From Methylomonas sp. (GTDB taxonomy: Bacteria > Pseudomonadota > Gammaproteobacteria > Methylococcales > Methylomonadaceae), in contig PERU01000023.1 in NCBI GenBank assembly GCA_002928965.1, forward strand, positions 1 to 64,000: a stretch of 64,000 nucleotides of DNA, in the 5' to 3' direction. Below, piece after piece: positions 57,240 to 64,000 of the stretch. Below the pieces are notes generated by a model that searched no databases, was not told the origin of the DNA, and worked only from the letters and a program-made list of their open reading frames with translations. The position numbers and the translations under genes were made by a program. Every line of letters starts with the position of its first letter. Positions within the stretch are counted from its first letter, which is position 1.

Positions 57240-59306
57240 ATGTCGGATTTGTCAAAACGCAGCGACGAGGCGCCGGATTCCTCGGGCCTGTTGCTTAGCA
57301 TCAAGAAGGCCGCCAGACGACTTCCAGACTGGTTCGTGATTCAGTCGACTGCCGTCAAGCTGACACTGTTGGCCGTGGCTCTGTTGATTCCTGCCACCGG
57401 CATTTATGCGTTCGTACTCATTCAGAATCAGTCGGCCGTTGCCGAGCAGGTCAAGGCCATGGCCGTTGCCGGGAAAACGGGTGAGGAGGTTTGGACGCTC
57501 AACGATAAGTTGCCTGTGGTGTTTGGTACCGACTCGTTGCTGAACTTCCTAGAAACGAATCCGGCCGACCGGATTACGGTGGTTTACGAACCTTTGCTGT
57601 GGAACGTATCTGAACGCATCATCCTGATCGAATCGCAGGGCAAGCAGTACGCGTATTATCCCAGCGACATGGAAACCAAAATCTTTACCGACAGGGCAGT
57701 CACAGCGCCGTGGGGTAGCAAGCTTGCCTTCATCCCTCGCGGCGAACTCAGCGCCAGCAGCAGCGAAATGTTTCAGCTCTTGGATCAGCGCTTTGCCAAT
57801 GCCCGCCCCCAATCCGAGAAAGATAGCTGGAAGGCCAACGTCAGCGCCGTGTTGTCGGTTGTACTTACGCTTGGGGTACTAAGCTTTTTATACTTCCAGC
57901 TGATGACCCAACACAAGTCGCTCAAGTTCATCGAGCCGGCGCAGGTTCATGGTTCCATCGACGATTTAGTGGGCATGGGAGACATCAAAACCGAGGTGGC
58001 GCAAATCAAAGACCAGTATCAGCGTCGCGCGGAATATGCCGAGTACGGCATATTCAAACCCTTCAATGTGATGTTCAGCGGCCCGGCTGGTACCGGCAAG
58101 ACCAAATTGGCCAGCTTCCTAGCCAAGGAGTTACAGTTACCCATCTTGTTCCACTCGGCTGCCAACCTGGAAACAGGCTTCGTGTCCGGCGGCTCGAATA
58201 CGCTCAGCCGTATTGTGGCCATGGCCAAGCGGCGCAAGCGCTGCATCATTTTCTTGGACGAGGCACAAGATCTGTTCATGAAACGCGGCGGCCGCCGCAA
58301 GTTCGACGACGACACCGCAAACACATTTCTCTCCGTGTTGGATGGCGTGCGCAGCAAAAACGAAGCCGAGATCATCTGGATCGTGGCCAGCAACTTCAAT
58401 AGCGAGACCATGGAGATGGACGAGGCCATGCTGCGCCGCTTTCAGATGAAGGTAGACTTTCGCATGCCCAACCGGGCGGAGCGGCTGACTATCGTTGGAC
58501 ACTATCTAAGCCAGCGGGCCGAAAAGGTACTGCCCAACCTGGATTTGCGCCATCTTGTGGATGTGACTGAAGGCATTAGTCCGGCTGACCTGGAGACCAT
58601 CGTCAACCAGGCGGGCATCTCGGCCGTGCAGACGAGTGAAATGATCGGCGCCGATACGCTGATGCAGGCCGCTGAGCGCGTGTTAGTAGGTAATGTTAAT
58701 ACCGATACCACCGCAGAGCGTGAACGCGACCGCCGCATCATCGCCGTGCACGAATGGGGCCATTTCCTGGTGGACTTCGAGTACGAACGCAAGTTGACCA
58801 ACGACAACTGGGAGAAAATTCTGGCCGACATGAAAACCATCAAGATTTCGCTCAAGGCCAACCCGCGCACCAACGCATTGGGCTTCGTCTTCCACAAGCA
58901 GGGGGTCAATCTGCTCAAAACCAAGAGCGACATCGAACACGACGTGCGCGTGCTGCTGGGCGGCATGGCCAATGAAGAACTGTTCTTTGGTGAGGAAGGT
59001 ACGACCAACGGGGCACACAACGACATCACCCGAGTGACACAGCTGCTGCACCACGCCGTGGGCGAGATGGGCATGTACCGCAAGACCCGCCTGAACTTCG
59101 GTGCGCTCTCCAGTGAGAGATCCGAAGTGGACGAGGAAACACGCGGTATCATGGAGGTGCAGAGCGAGCGCATGTACGGCGAAACCAAGGCTTTGCTGGC
59201 AAGGCTCAAGCCGCTGACCGAGCATTTGGTCGACAAACTTCTGTTAGCCGACGAAATGAGCCTGAATGAGGCGCTATTCGAAATCCGCAGCTTCGAAGCG
59301 GCCTGA
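57240..59306 (+). CDS. FtsH-like membrane AAA+ zinc protease
   Basis: The 688-residue protein has two membrane helices (about 41-62 and 201-222) around an extracytoplasmic domain of about 140 residues, then an AAA+ domain with Walker A GPAGTGKT (281-288), Walker B IIFLDEAQD and MLRRF, and an M41-type peptidase domain with HEWGH (504-508) and the third ligand in GAHNDITR (Asp595). It has the FtsH plan, but the periplasmic insert is larger and the sequence diverges from housekeeping FtsH; a stress-type or accessory paralogue is likely. Its G+C content is clearly higher than its neighbours, suggesting transfer. An AAGGGA ribosome site precedes the ATG. Confidence 0.9.
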   Translation: MSDLSKRSDEAPDSSGLLLSIKKAARRLPDWFVIQSTAVKLTLLAVALLIPATGIYAFVLIQNQSAVAEQVKAMAVAGKTGEEVWTLNDKLPVVFGTDSLLNFLETNPADRITVVYEPLLWNVSERIILIESQGKQYAYYPSDMETKIFTDRAVTAPWGSKLAFIPRGELSASSSEMFQLLDQRFANARPQSEKDSWKANVSAVLSVVLTLGVLSFLYFQLMTQHKSLKFIEPAQVHGSIDDLVGMGDIKTEVAQIKDQYQRRAEYAEYGIFKPFNVMFSGPAGTGKTKLASFLAKELQLPILFHSAANLETGFVSGGSNTLSRIVAMAKRRKRCIIFLDEAQDLFMKRGGRRKFDDDTANTFLSVLDGVRSKNEAEIIWIVASNFNSETMEMDEAMLRRFQMKVDFRMPNRAERLTIVGHYLSQRAEKVLPNLDLRHLVDVTEGISPADLETIVNQAGISAVQTSEMIGADTLMQAAERVLVGNVNTDTTAERERDRRIIAVHEWGHFLVDFEYERKLTNDNWEKILADMKTIKISLKANPRTNALGFVFHKQGVNLLKTKSDIEHDVRVLLGGMANEELFFGEEGTTNGAHNDITRVTQLLHHAVGEMGMYRKTRLNFGALSSERSEVDEETRGIMEVQSERMYGETKALLARLKPLTEHLVDKLLLADEMSLNEALFEIRSFEAA

Positions 59307-59516
59307 TACCCGGACAACGGTGATCGTTCATCAGCCGCGACCAAGCTTTCACCTGCCATTACCCTTAAATTATTGATTGACCGGTAACAACCGCTATGGA
59401 TAGCTTGCTCATTAAATTATCCGGCGTAGCCTACTAGGTAACCAGTCCGCGTGAAACAATTGAACTGCTTTAAAACTGTCATCGACCCCTTTAATGCGAC
59501 AGAACCTTGTTTCAGC

Positions 59517-59753
59517 TTACTTTTTATTTTCTCTCAAAGGATTTCCTAAGGTTATCGGCGGCAATTTGGTGACGTCAATGTTTCCGTCGACTTTAATAGG
59601 TTTTTCGATGTCGACTTTAAGAGGTTTATCGATTATGAGTGTAATAGGTTTTTCGGTTATCAAATTCACATTGATTGGACAACCTGTCAAGGTCAATGCC
59701 AACAAGGTAAGCGTCGATTTTGCTGTAAAAGAGAGTCGACGAAATGTATTCAT
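59517..59753 (-). CDS. Small lipoprotein with alternating KPI/KVD strand repeats
   Basis: From the ATG at 59753 the 78-residue precursor has a signal peptide ending in LALTLTGC (lipobox LTGC). After Cys it shows repeated beta-strand units: TEKPITLIIDKP, LKVDIEKP, IKVDGNIDV. It ends in TLGNPLRENKK. The family resembles small periplasmic YnbE/YdbL-region-type lipoproteins, but I cannot name it with confidence. It stands alone between the protease gene and repeats. Confidence 0.6.
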   Translation of the reverse strand: MNTFRRLSFTAKSTLTLLALTLTGCPINVNLITEKPITLIIDKPLKVDIEKPIKVDGNIDVTKLPPITLGNPLRENKK

Positions 59754-59860
59754 ATGAATTAACCTTCCAGTTCGAAACTGGTTAGCATGCCGTCTCAAAA
59801 AATAGCCTTTTCAGGAACGGTGAATCGTTATCCTGACATTAGGCTGTCCTGATTAGCTAG

Positions 59861-59900
59861 CTGCCTACCGGCTGATCTAAGCTAATCAGCCGGTAGGCAG
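59861..59900. repeat. Perfect 16 bp inverted repeat
   Basis: CTGCCTACCGGCTGAT and ATCAGCCGGTAGGCAG flank an eight-base CTAAGCTA. No T-run follows on either strand within the next ten bases, so it is not a standard terminator. The rest of 59754-60338 has no gene. Confidence 0.75.
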
Positions 59901-60338
59901 TAACCAGCAACCTTGTTGGCAGGGGGAGTATGCGCATAGAGCTGATTCATTATCTTTGGAACTCTGATTTACAGACTTATTCATTTATTATTTCACCTTG
60001 TGGAATTTTGCAATTTCTGGGAATTATTACTAACAGACACAATCTAGTGCCTGCATGAAGCCATTTTTCCAACTAGGCGATCTAAGCTCAAAACGGCCAA
60101 ATTTCACTACATATTAAATCAATAGGTGTTGGCGGCAATTGTCAACTGGGCCACTAATAACAGTTGACTTTTAAACGAAACAAATGAGTAGAAACCCGTA
60201 ACAATATTCTTGGGTTTCTACCAAAATAACTTTGACCGAACCGATTTCGTCAAATTTTGGTCGGTTTAATACCTAGGCGGCTTCCGTATCCTGAAGCCGC
60301 TCCGGCGTGCGTATATGTTTCATTTTCAAGATATTCCC

Positions 60339-60503
60339 CTAGGAGCCTGTCCAAGAATAGAGAACCTGCTACGGAAAAGCCCTTTGGCCAGATTTCCCGC
60401 TCATTTTCGTTAAATAGCACCACTATTCGCCTCAAATGATCAACAAATCTGACTCAAAATAGCTTTCCCTCGCGACGATTCCTATTCTCGGACAGGCTCC
60501 TAG
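60339..60503 (-). mobile_element. MITE copy C (165 bp, complete, inverted)
   Basis: Flanked by CTAG on both sides, with ends AGGAGCCTGTCCAAGAATAG and CTATTCTCGGACAGGCTCCT. The interior is the reverse of copies A and B and nearly identical in sequence. Confidence 0.88.
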
Positions 60504-60585
60504 CATCCTTACTGACTTTATCTTTGTAATTTAAATAGAATCCCTTCATTTATTGGCTTGATAGCGTGCAAATACAAATATGTTG

Positions 60586-60735
60586 CTATGATATTCGTCG
60601 GCCTTGAATGAAGCCTACCAATAGCATAATAAGCGCGATGACTAACAATAAGTGGATGAACCCGCCTAGGCTATACGCGGAAACCAAACCGAGAGCCCAG
60701 AGGACAATTAAGACGATTGCAATAGTTTGGAGCAT
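60586..60735 (-). CDS. lmo0937-like small membrane protein (DUF5670)
   Basis: The 49-residue protein reads MLQTIAIVLIVLWALGLVS, then YSLGGFIHLLLVIALIMLLVG and FIQGRRIS. Two hydrophobic helices with a GGFIHLLL centre and a GRR end are the pattern of the lmo0937 family. GGAG lies eight bases before the ATG. Function is unknown; it often occurs with CsbD and DUF3309 genes in stress-type clusters, as here. Confidence 0.88.
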   Translation of the reverse strand: MLQTIAIVLIVLWALGLVSAYSLGGFIHLLLVIALIMLLVGFIQGRRIS

Positions 60736-60937
60736 TTGTGCGTCTCCTTAAAAAGGCTGTCCAAGAACAGCGATTTTCGAAAAAAAACAGAATACATAAA
60801 AATATTAAAGTACCGAATGTGTTAATCGGTGAACTTAATACTCATTTCTTATGCATATTTTTAGGTTTAACTGATTTTCGGTTTCAATAGGCCAATCTGT
60901 TCAGGTTAGCTTGAACATCTGAACAAAACCCGATTAA

Positions 60938-61120
60938 TCAATTGTCAAGTTTATCTTTAATATTTTTCTTAATGTCACCAAATCCTGCCTGGACTTTTCC
61001 TGTATTCTTTTGAACATTTCCTTCGATTTCCAAATCGTTATCATCCAATAATTTTCCGGCAACTTCTTTTGCTTTGCCTTTAGCTTCTTCAACTCGGCCT
61101 TTTACTTGATCTTTATTCAT
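60938..61120 (-). CDS. CsbD-family protein
   Basis: The 60-residue protein starts MNKDQVKGRVEEAKGKAKEV and follows the CsbD plan (KGKAKEVAGKLLDDNDLEIEGNVQKNTGKVQAGFGDIKKNIKDKL). It lacks a signal peptide, unlike the CsbD at 56360. The family is expressed under general stress in many bacteria; the biochemical role is not known. Confidence 0.9.
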   Translation of the reverse strand: MNKDQVKGRVEEAKGKAKEVAGKLLDDNDLEIEGNVQKNTGKVQAGFGDIKKNIKDKLDN

Positions 61121-61433
61121 GATGCTCTCCCGATAAATAATTAAATTTTATTGCGGCTAAAACTGATTTATTCATCAGTGGTCTTAAAATACACGAAATA
61201 CTAAATACTCTCTGTACGTCATCACACATAATAAAGGTGCTTATTGGGTAATTGATGAAGCGGCAGGATGCAAAATCAAGTTCATGCCTATTAGCCCGGT
61301 AGGATGCGGTGAGGAACGAACCGCATCAGTCGCGAACGATGGGTTTCACATGTTAAACATGTTCAACACCTTCCGGTTGAGGATTTTTGCGGTGGGTGCT
61401 ATTTATTACGTTTTGTGGCACATGGAGACAAAA
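61121..61433. repeat. Intergenic region with a hairpin repeat (61303-61327)
   Basis: GATGCGGT and ACCGCATC enclose the nine-base GAGGAACGA; the surrounding GTAGGATGCGGTGAGGAACG is a commonly repeated phrase in this kind of genome. No gene is supported here, and the frame starting at 61284 joins the antitoxin only by chance. Confidence 0.5.
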
Positions 61434-61664
61434 ATGAATATCCCCGACACCATCTACCAACACGTCAAAGCCTTGCCGCCCGCCAAGGCACTGGAGGTTT
61501 TACATTTCGTCGAATTTCTGGAGTCCAAACCCGACGTAACGCAGGAACCTGCAGCCAACGAAGCCTTGGCCGCTTTTCTTCACAGTTTACCGGTCGGCCA
61601 ACGTAGCGACGCAGAAATCAATACCGAATTTCAAGCTCTGCGTGATGAGTGGGATCAACCATGA
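61434..61664 (+). CDS. Antitoxin of a VapBC-like pair (DUF2281-like)
   Basis: Read from the ATG at 61434 (GGAG six bases upstream) the 76-residue protein starts MNIPDTIYQHVKALPPAKALEVLHFVEFLES, the pattern of DUF2281 antitoxin-type proteins, and continues with an acidic linker (DAEINTEFQALRDEWDQP). It should bind and neutralise the PIN protein encoded directly after it; the four-base overlap (ATGA) couples the two. DNA binding is not obvious from the sequence. Confidence 0.8.
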   Translation: MNIPDTIYQHVKALPPAKALEVLHFVEFLESKPDVTQEPAANEALAAFLHSLPVGQRSDAEINTEFQALRDEWDQP

Positions 61665-62065
61665 AACTATTCCTGGACGCTTGCGCTGTCATTTATATGA
61701 TCGAGTCGCAACAGGAACAGGGTCGAAAAACCCGCTTGCTAGTCGATGAAGCTCGTAAATCGAACACACAACTGACCATATCCCGCCTGTCGTTTCTGGA
61801 ATGCCGGGTGTTACCGCTGAAAACCAAGAATGCAGAATTACTGGACTGCTACGACCGGTTTTTCAGGCTGCCCGGTCTGCAAATAGTCGAACTCGATGTA
61901 ACCGTCATCGACATTGCCACCGAACTGCGAGCCAACCATATAGGTTCCTTGCGCACACCCGACGCCATCCAACTGGCTTGCGCGATATTATCCGGCTCAG
62001 ATCAGTTTGTAACGGGCGATAAAATATTGGCTGCCGTTCGGGATGTAAAAGTAATAGTTGTCTGA
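61661..62065 (+). CDS. PIN-domain toxin (VapC-like ribonuclease)
   Basis: From the ATG at 61661 the 134-residue protein has the PIN acidic residues: Asp in MKLFLDACAVIY, Glu in SFLECR, and Asp in RTPDAIQLACAI and TGDKIL. VapC-type PIN proteins cleave tRNA or rRNA and are held by their antitoxin. It is translationally coupled to the DUF2281-like gene before it. No integrase or plasmid gene lies beside it. Confidence 0.88.
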   Translation: MKLFLDACAVIYMIESQQEQGRKTRLLVDEARKSNTQLTISRLSFLECRVLPLKTKNAELLDCYDRFFRLPGLQIVELDVTVIDIATELRANHIGSLRTPDAIQLACAILSGSDQFVTGDKILAAVRDVKVIVV

Positions 62066-62520
62066 CTTTCACTCAAATACTGAAAGTTCGAACGACCGTT
62101 ATAATTTTAAACTTGCAAAATATACGTCAGCTTTGTGCTAATTATTTGCCGTTAGTACTTTTTGAATGATTGTTGCTTTTGGGGTCTCTAACGAGCATTG
62201 GCAGTCCAACCCACTATTGCTCATAACAAGTCAGTGCATTTGTAAACGATCCAACCGGATTTTGCACAAAACGGCGCGATTAAAAAGCATGAGCCGTTCT
62301 AATTTCCGACCCTAGAATGCAATAGCCGTTTTTTCTTAAAGCCATTCCGAATAACCAGGAAACCCTATATGGCCCGGATAAGAATGGGCGTAGGTAACAT
62401 TTTAATTTCAGCAATCTGGACGCTTTCCGGCTGTATTTGCTACAATCAGGACTATTTTTGGCGCTGCCGGTGTCAATTTGATTCACCTTCGTCTTTCACT
62501 CTCATCCCGGAGAACACTCT
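62066..62520 (+). promoter_or_regulatory. gapA upstream region with probable promoter
   Basis: TGGACG (62417-62422) and TACAAT (62441-62446) are 18 bases apart and lie about 70 bp before the gapA ATG. CCGGAG precedes the ATG as ribosome site. The remaining DNA from 62066 has no gene. Confidence 0.6.
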
Positions 62521-63534
62521 ATGGCAATTAAAGTTGCAATTAATGGTTATGGTCGTATTGGTCGCAATGTCATGCGCGCTTTGTACGAATCAGGTCGCAC
62601 CAACGAAATTCAAGTCGTTGCTATCAACGATTTGGGCGATTCCAAAACCAATGCGCATTTGACCAAATACGACACCGTACACGGCAAATTCCCATTCGAC
62701 GTGTCTGTAGACGGTGATTACATCATCATCAATGGCGACAAAATCCGTGTATTCGCCGAAAGAGATCCTGCTAAATTGCCTTGGGCTGAATTAGGCGTTG
62801 ATGTCGTTCACGAATGTACCGGTTTCTTTACCAGCAAAGCCAAAGCTTCTGCGCACATCGAAGCGGGCGCGAAAAAAGTCATTATTTCTGCCCCAGGTGG
62901 CAACGATGTTGATGCAACCATTGTTTACGGTGTAAACCACCAAACTCTGAAAGCCTCAGACACCGTTATCTCTAACGCATCTTGCACCACCAACTGCTTG
63001 GCACCATTGGTCAAGCCTTTGATGGACACCATCGGTGTTGATCACGGCTTGATGACCACCATTCACTCATACACCAATGACCAAGTGTTGACTGACGTGT
63101 ATCACAGCGACCTCCACCGTGCTCGCTCGGCAACCCAATCCATGATCCCCACCAAAACCGGCGCTGCGGCTGCGGTAGGCTTGGTATTGCCTGAAATGAA
63201 AGGCAAATTGGACGGTTTTGCAATGCGCGTACCAACTATCAACGTGTCTGTAGTGGATTTGTGCTTCCAAGCCTCACGTAACACCACTAAAGAAGAAATT
63301 GACGGTATTTTGCGCGAAGCTGCAGCGGGCCCATTGAAAGGCATTCTGGCTATCAACGACGAGCCTTTGGTATCTATGGACTTCAATCACAACCCACACT
63401 CCTCTATCTATGAAGCGGGTCTGACCAAAGTCACCGGCGGCAACTTCGTCAAAGTATTGTCTTGGTATGACAACGAGTGGGGTTTCTCAAACCGTATGCT
63501 GGACACCACGGTTGCCTTGTTCAACGCCAAATAA
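62521..63534 (+). CDS. gapA: Glyceraldehyde-3-phosphate dehydrogenase
   Basis: The 337-residue protein has the Rossmann start [19 protein letters not shown], the catalytic Cys in [13 protein letters not shown], and [15 protein letters not shown] near the end. It oxidises glyceraldehyde 3-phosphate with NAD+ (the conserved sequence does not show a phosphate-binding change for NADP+). The enzyme serves both glycolysis and the RuMP cleavage branch. pyk follows after 8 bp, probably as one transcript. Confidence 0.97.
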   Translation: MAIKVAINGYGRIGRNVMRALYESGRTNEIQVVAINDLGDSKTNAHLTKYDTVHGKFPFDVSVDGDYIIINGDKIRVFAERDPAKLPWAELGVDVVHECTGFFTSKAKASAHIEAGAKKVIISAPGGNDVDATIVYGVNHQTLKASDTVISNASCTTNCLAPLVKPLMDTIGVDHGLMTTIHSYTNDQVLTDVYHSDLHRARSATQSMIPTKTGAAAAVGLVLPEMKGKLDGFAMRVPTINVSVVDLCFQASRNTTKEEIDGILREAAAGPLKGILAINDEPLVSMDFNHNPHSSIYEAGLTKVTGGNFVKVLSWYDNEWGFSNRMLDTTVALFNAK

Positions 63535-63542
63535 GGATTTAC

Positions 63543-64000
63543 ATGCTGTTAAGAAGAACAAAAATCCTGGCTACGCTGGGACCTGCTACAGACAAACCCG
63601 GCGTACTCGAGGATTTGTTCAAGGCAGGTATCGATGTGGTCAGGCTGAACTTTTCCCACGGTTCGGCGCAGGATCACATCGATCGTGCTAATCGTGTACG
63701 TGAATTGAGCAAACAAACCGGTCGTCGCGTGGGTATTTTGGCTGATTTGCAAGGCCCTAAAATCCGCATCGAACGCTTTAAAGACAACAAAGTCTTACTG
63801 GAAGAAGGCCAAGCCTTTGCTCTGGATATCAACTTAGGCAAACTGGACGGCGATAACACTCAAGTCGGTATTAGCTACAAGCCATTGGCTCGCGAAGTCA
63901 AACCCGGCACCCGGTTGCTGCTGGACGATGGTCGCGTTGTGCTGGATGTAGTCGACGTCATTGACGATACTCGCGTCAATACCACTGTCGTGGTCGGTGG
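63543..64000 (+). CDS. pyk: Pyruvate kinase (5' part, cut by the window end)
   Basis: The first 152 residues include MLLRRTKILATLGPATDK, the substrate-binding VRLNFSHGSAQDHIDR and LADLQGPKIRIERF, the pyruvate kinase signatures. The enzyme converts phosphoenolpyruvate and ADP to pyruvate and ATP. It starts 8 bp after gapA, so glycolytic genes are clustered here. The frame is still open at base 64000. Confidence 0.95.
   Translation, partial: MLLRRTKILATLGPATDKPGVLEDLFKAGIDVVRLNFSHGSAQDHIDRANRVRELSKQTGRRVGILADLQGPKIRIERFKDNKVLLEEGQAFALDINLGKLDGDNTQVGISYKPLAREVKPGTRLLLDDGRVVLDVVDVIDDTRVNTTVVVG

Noticed and set aside
57014..57298. 94-codon frame before the FtsH-like gene
   Set aside because: It overlaps the start of the protease in another frame and has low-complexity composition; the AAGGGA site points to the ATG at 57240.
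60250..60439. Short frames on both strands across MITE copy C
   Set aside because: They are the terminal repeat and interior of a non-coding element.

Overview
The window comes from a gammaproteobacterial methanotroph of the order Methylococcales, probably Methylomonas-like. The main evidence is a calcium-type methanol dehydrogenase cluster on the minus strand, in the order mxaF-J-G-I-R-(mxaP)-S-A-C-K-L (27080 down to 16093). It is accompanied by a divergent mxaB-like response regulator and a detached mxaD. Base composition is moderate (about 48-50% G+C by eye), apart from a G+C-richer ftsH-like gene at 57240. No rRNA, tRNA, CRISPR array, complete insertion sequence or prophage was recognised.

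Layout. 0-9 kb: repeats, a YjfB-like gene, a decayed ion-channel gene, a patatin-like lipoprotein, an apolipoprotein N-acyltransferase homologue, threonine aldolase and ferrochelatase. 9-16 kb: a MEKHLA-domain protein, a transketolase, then diaA-yraN-lpoA with divergent rsmI. 16-31 kb: the methanol oxidation region, with a roughly 1 kb inverted-repeat cassette inserted between mxaR and the next gene; beyond mxaB lie a membrane protein with three C-terminal TGVxKYL repeats, mxaD, a PepSY protein and a LuxR-type regulator with a degenerate receiver. 31-36 kb: a Tsx/OmpK-like porin and ilvI-ilvH-ilvC. 36-39 kb: a phosphopantetheinyl transferase, an EAL-CZB protein, and rplM-rpsI. 39-46 kb: a tightly packed def-fmt-rsmB-DUF4390-ntrY-ntrX operon. 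46-54 kb: a minus-strand set of TonB-dependent receptor, AttH/CrtC-type lipocalin, YfiR-like protein, hybrid histidine kinase and GGDEF response regulator, which looks like an envelope-to-c-di-GMP signalling chain. 54-62 kb: accessory DNA with a broken NRAMP transporter, small stress-type proteins (DUF3309, two CsbD, one lmo0937-like), an FtsH-like membrane protease, a small lipoprotein and a VapBC-like toxin-antitoxin pair. 62.5-64 kb: gapA and the start of pyk.

How it fits together. MxaF, MxaI and MxaG make the periplasmic enzyme and its electron acceptor. MxaJ, MxaR, MxaS, MxaA, MxaC, MxaK, MxaL and MxaD mature it, and MxaB probably switches the operon on. gapA/pyk, the transketolase and ilv genes belong to downstream central carbon and amino acid metabolism.

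Repeats are prominent: a roughly 166 bp MITE with 20 bp terminal inverted repeats and CTAG flanks (three full copies, one truncated, two end remnants), hairpin repeats inside the mxa operon, several dispersed palindromic families, and the 250 bp inverted repeats of the mxa cassette. All family assignments come from reading motifs and gene order; no database search was run.
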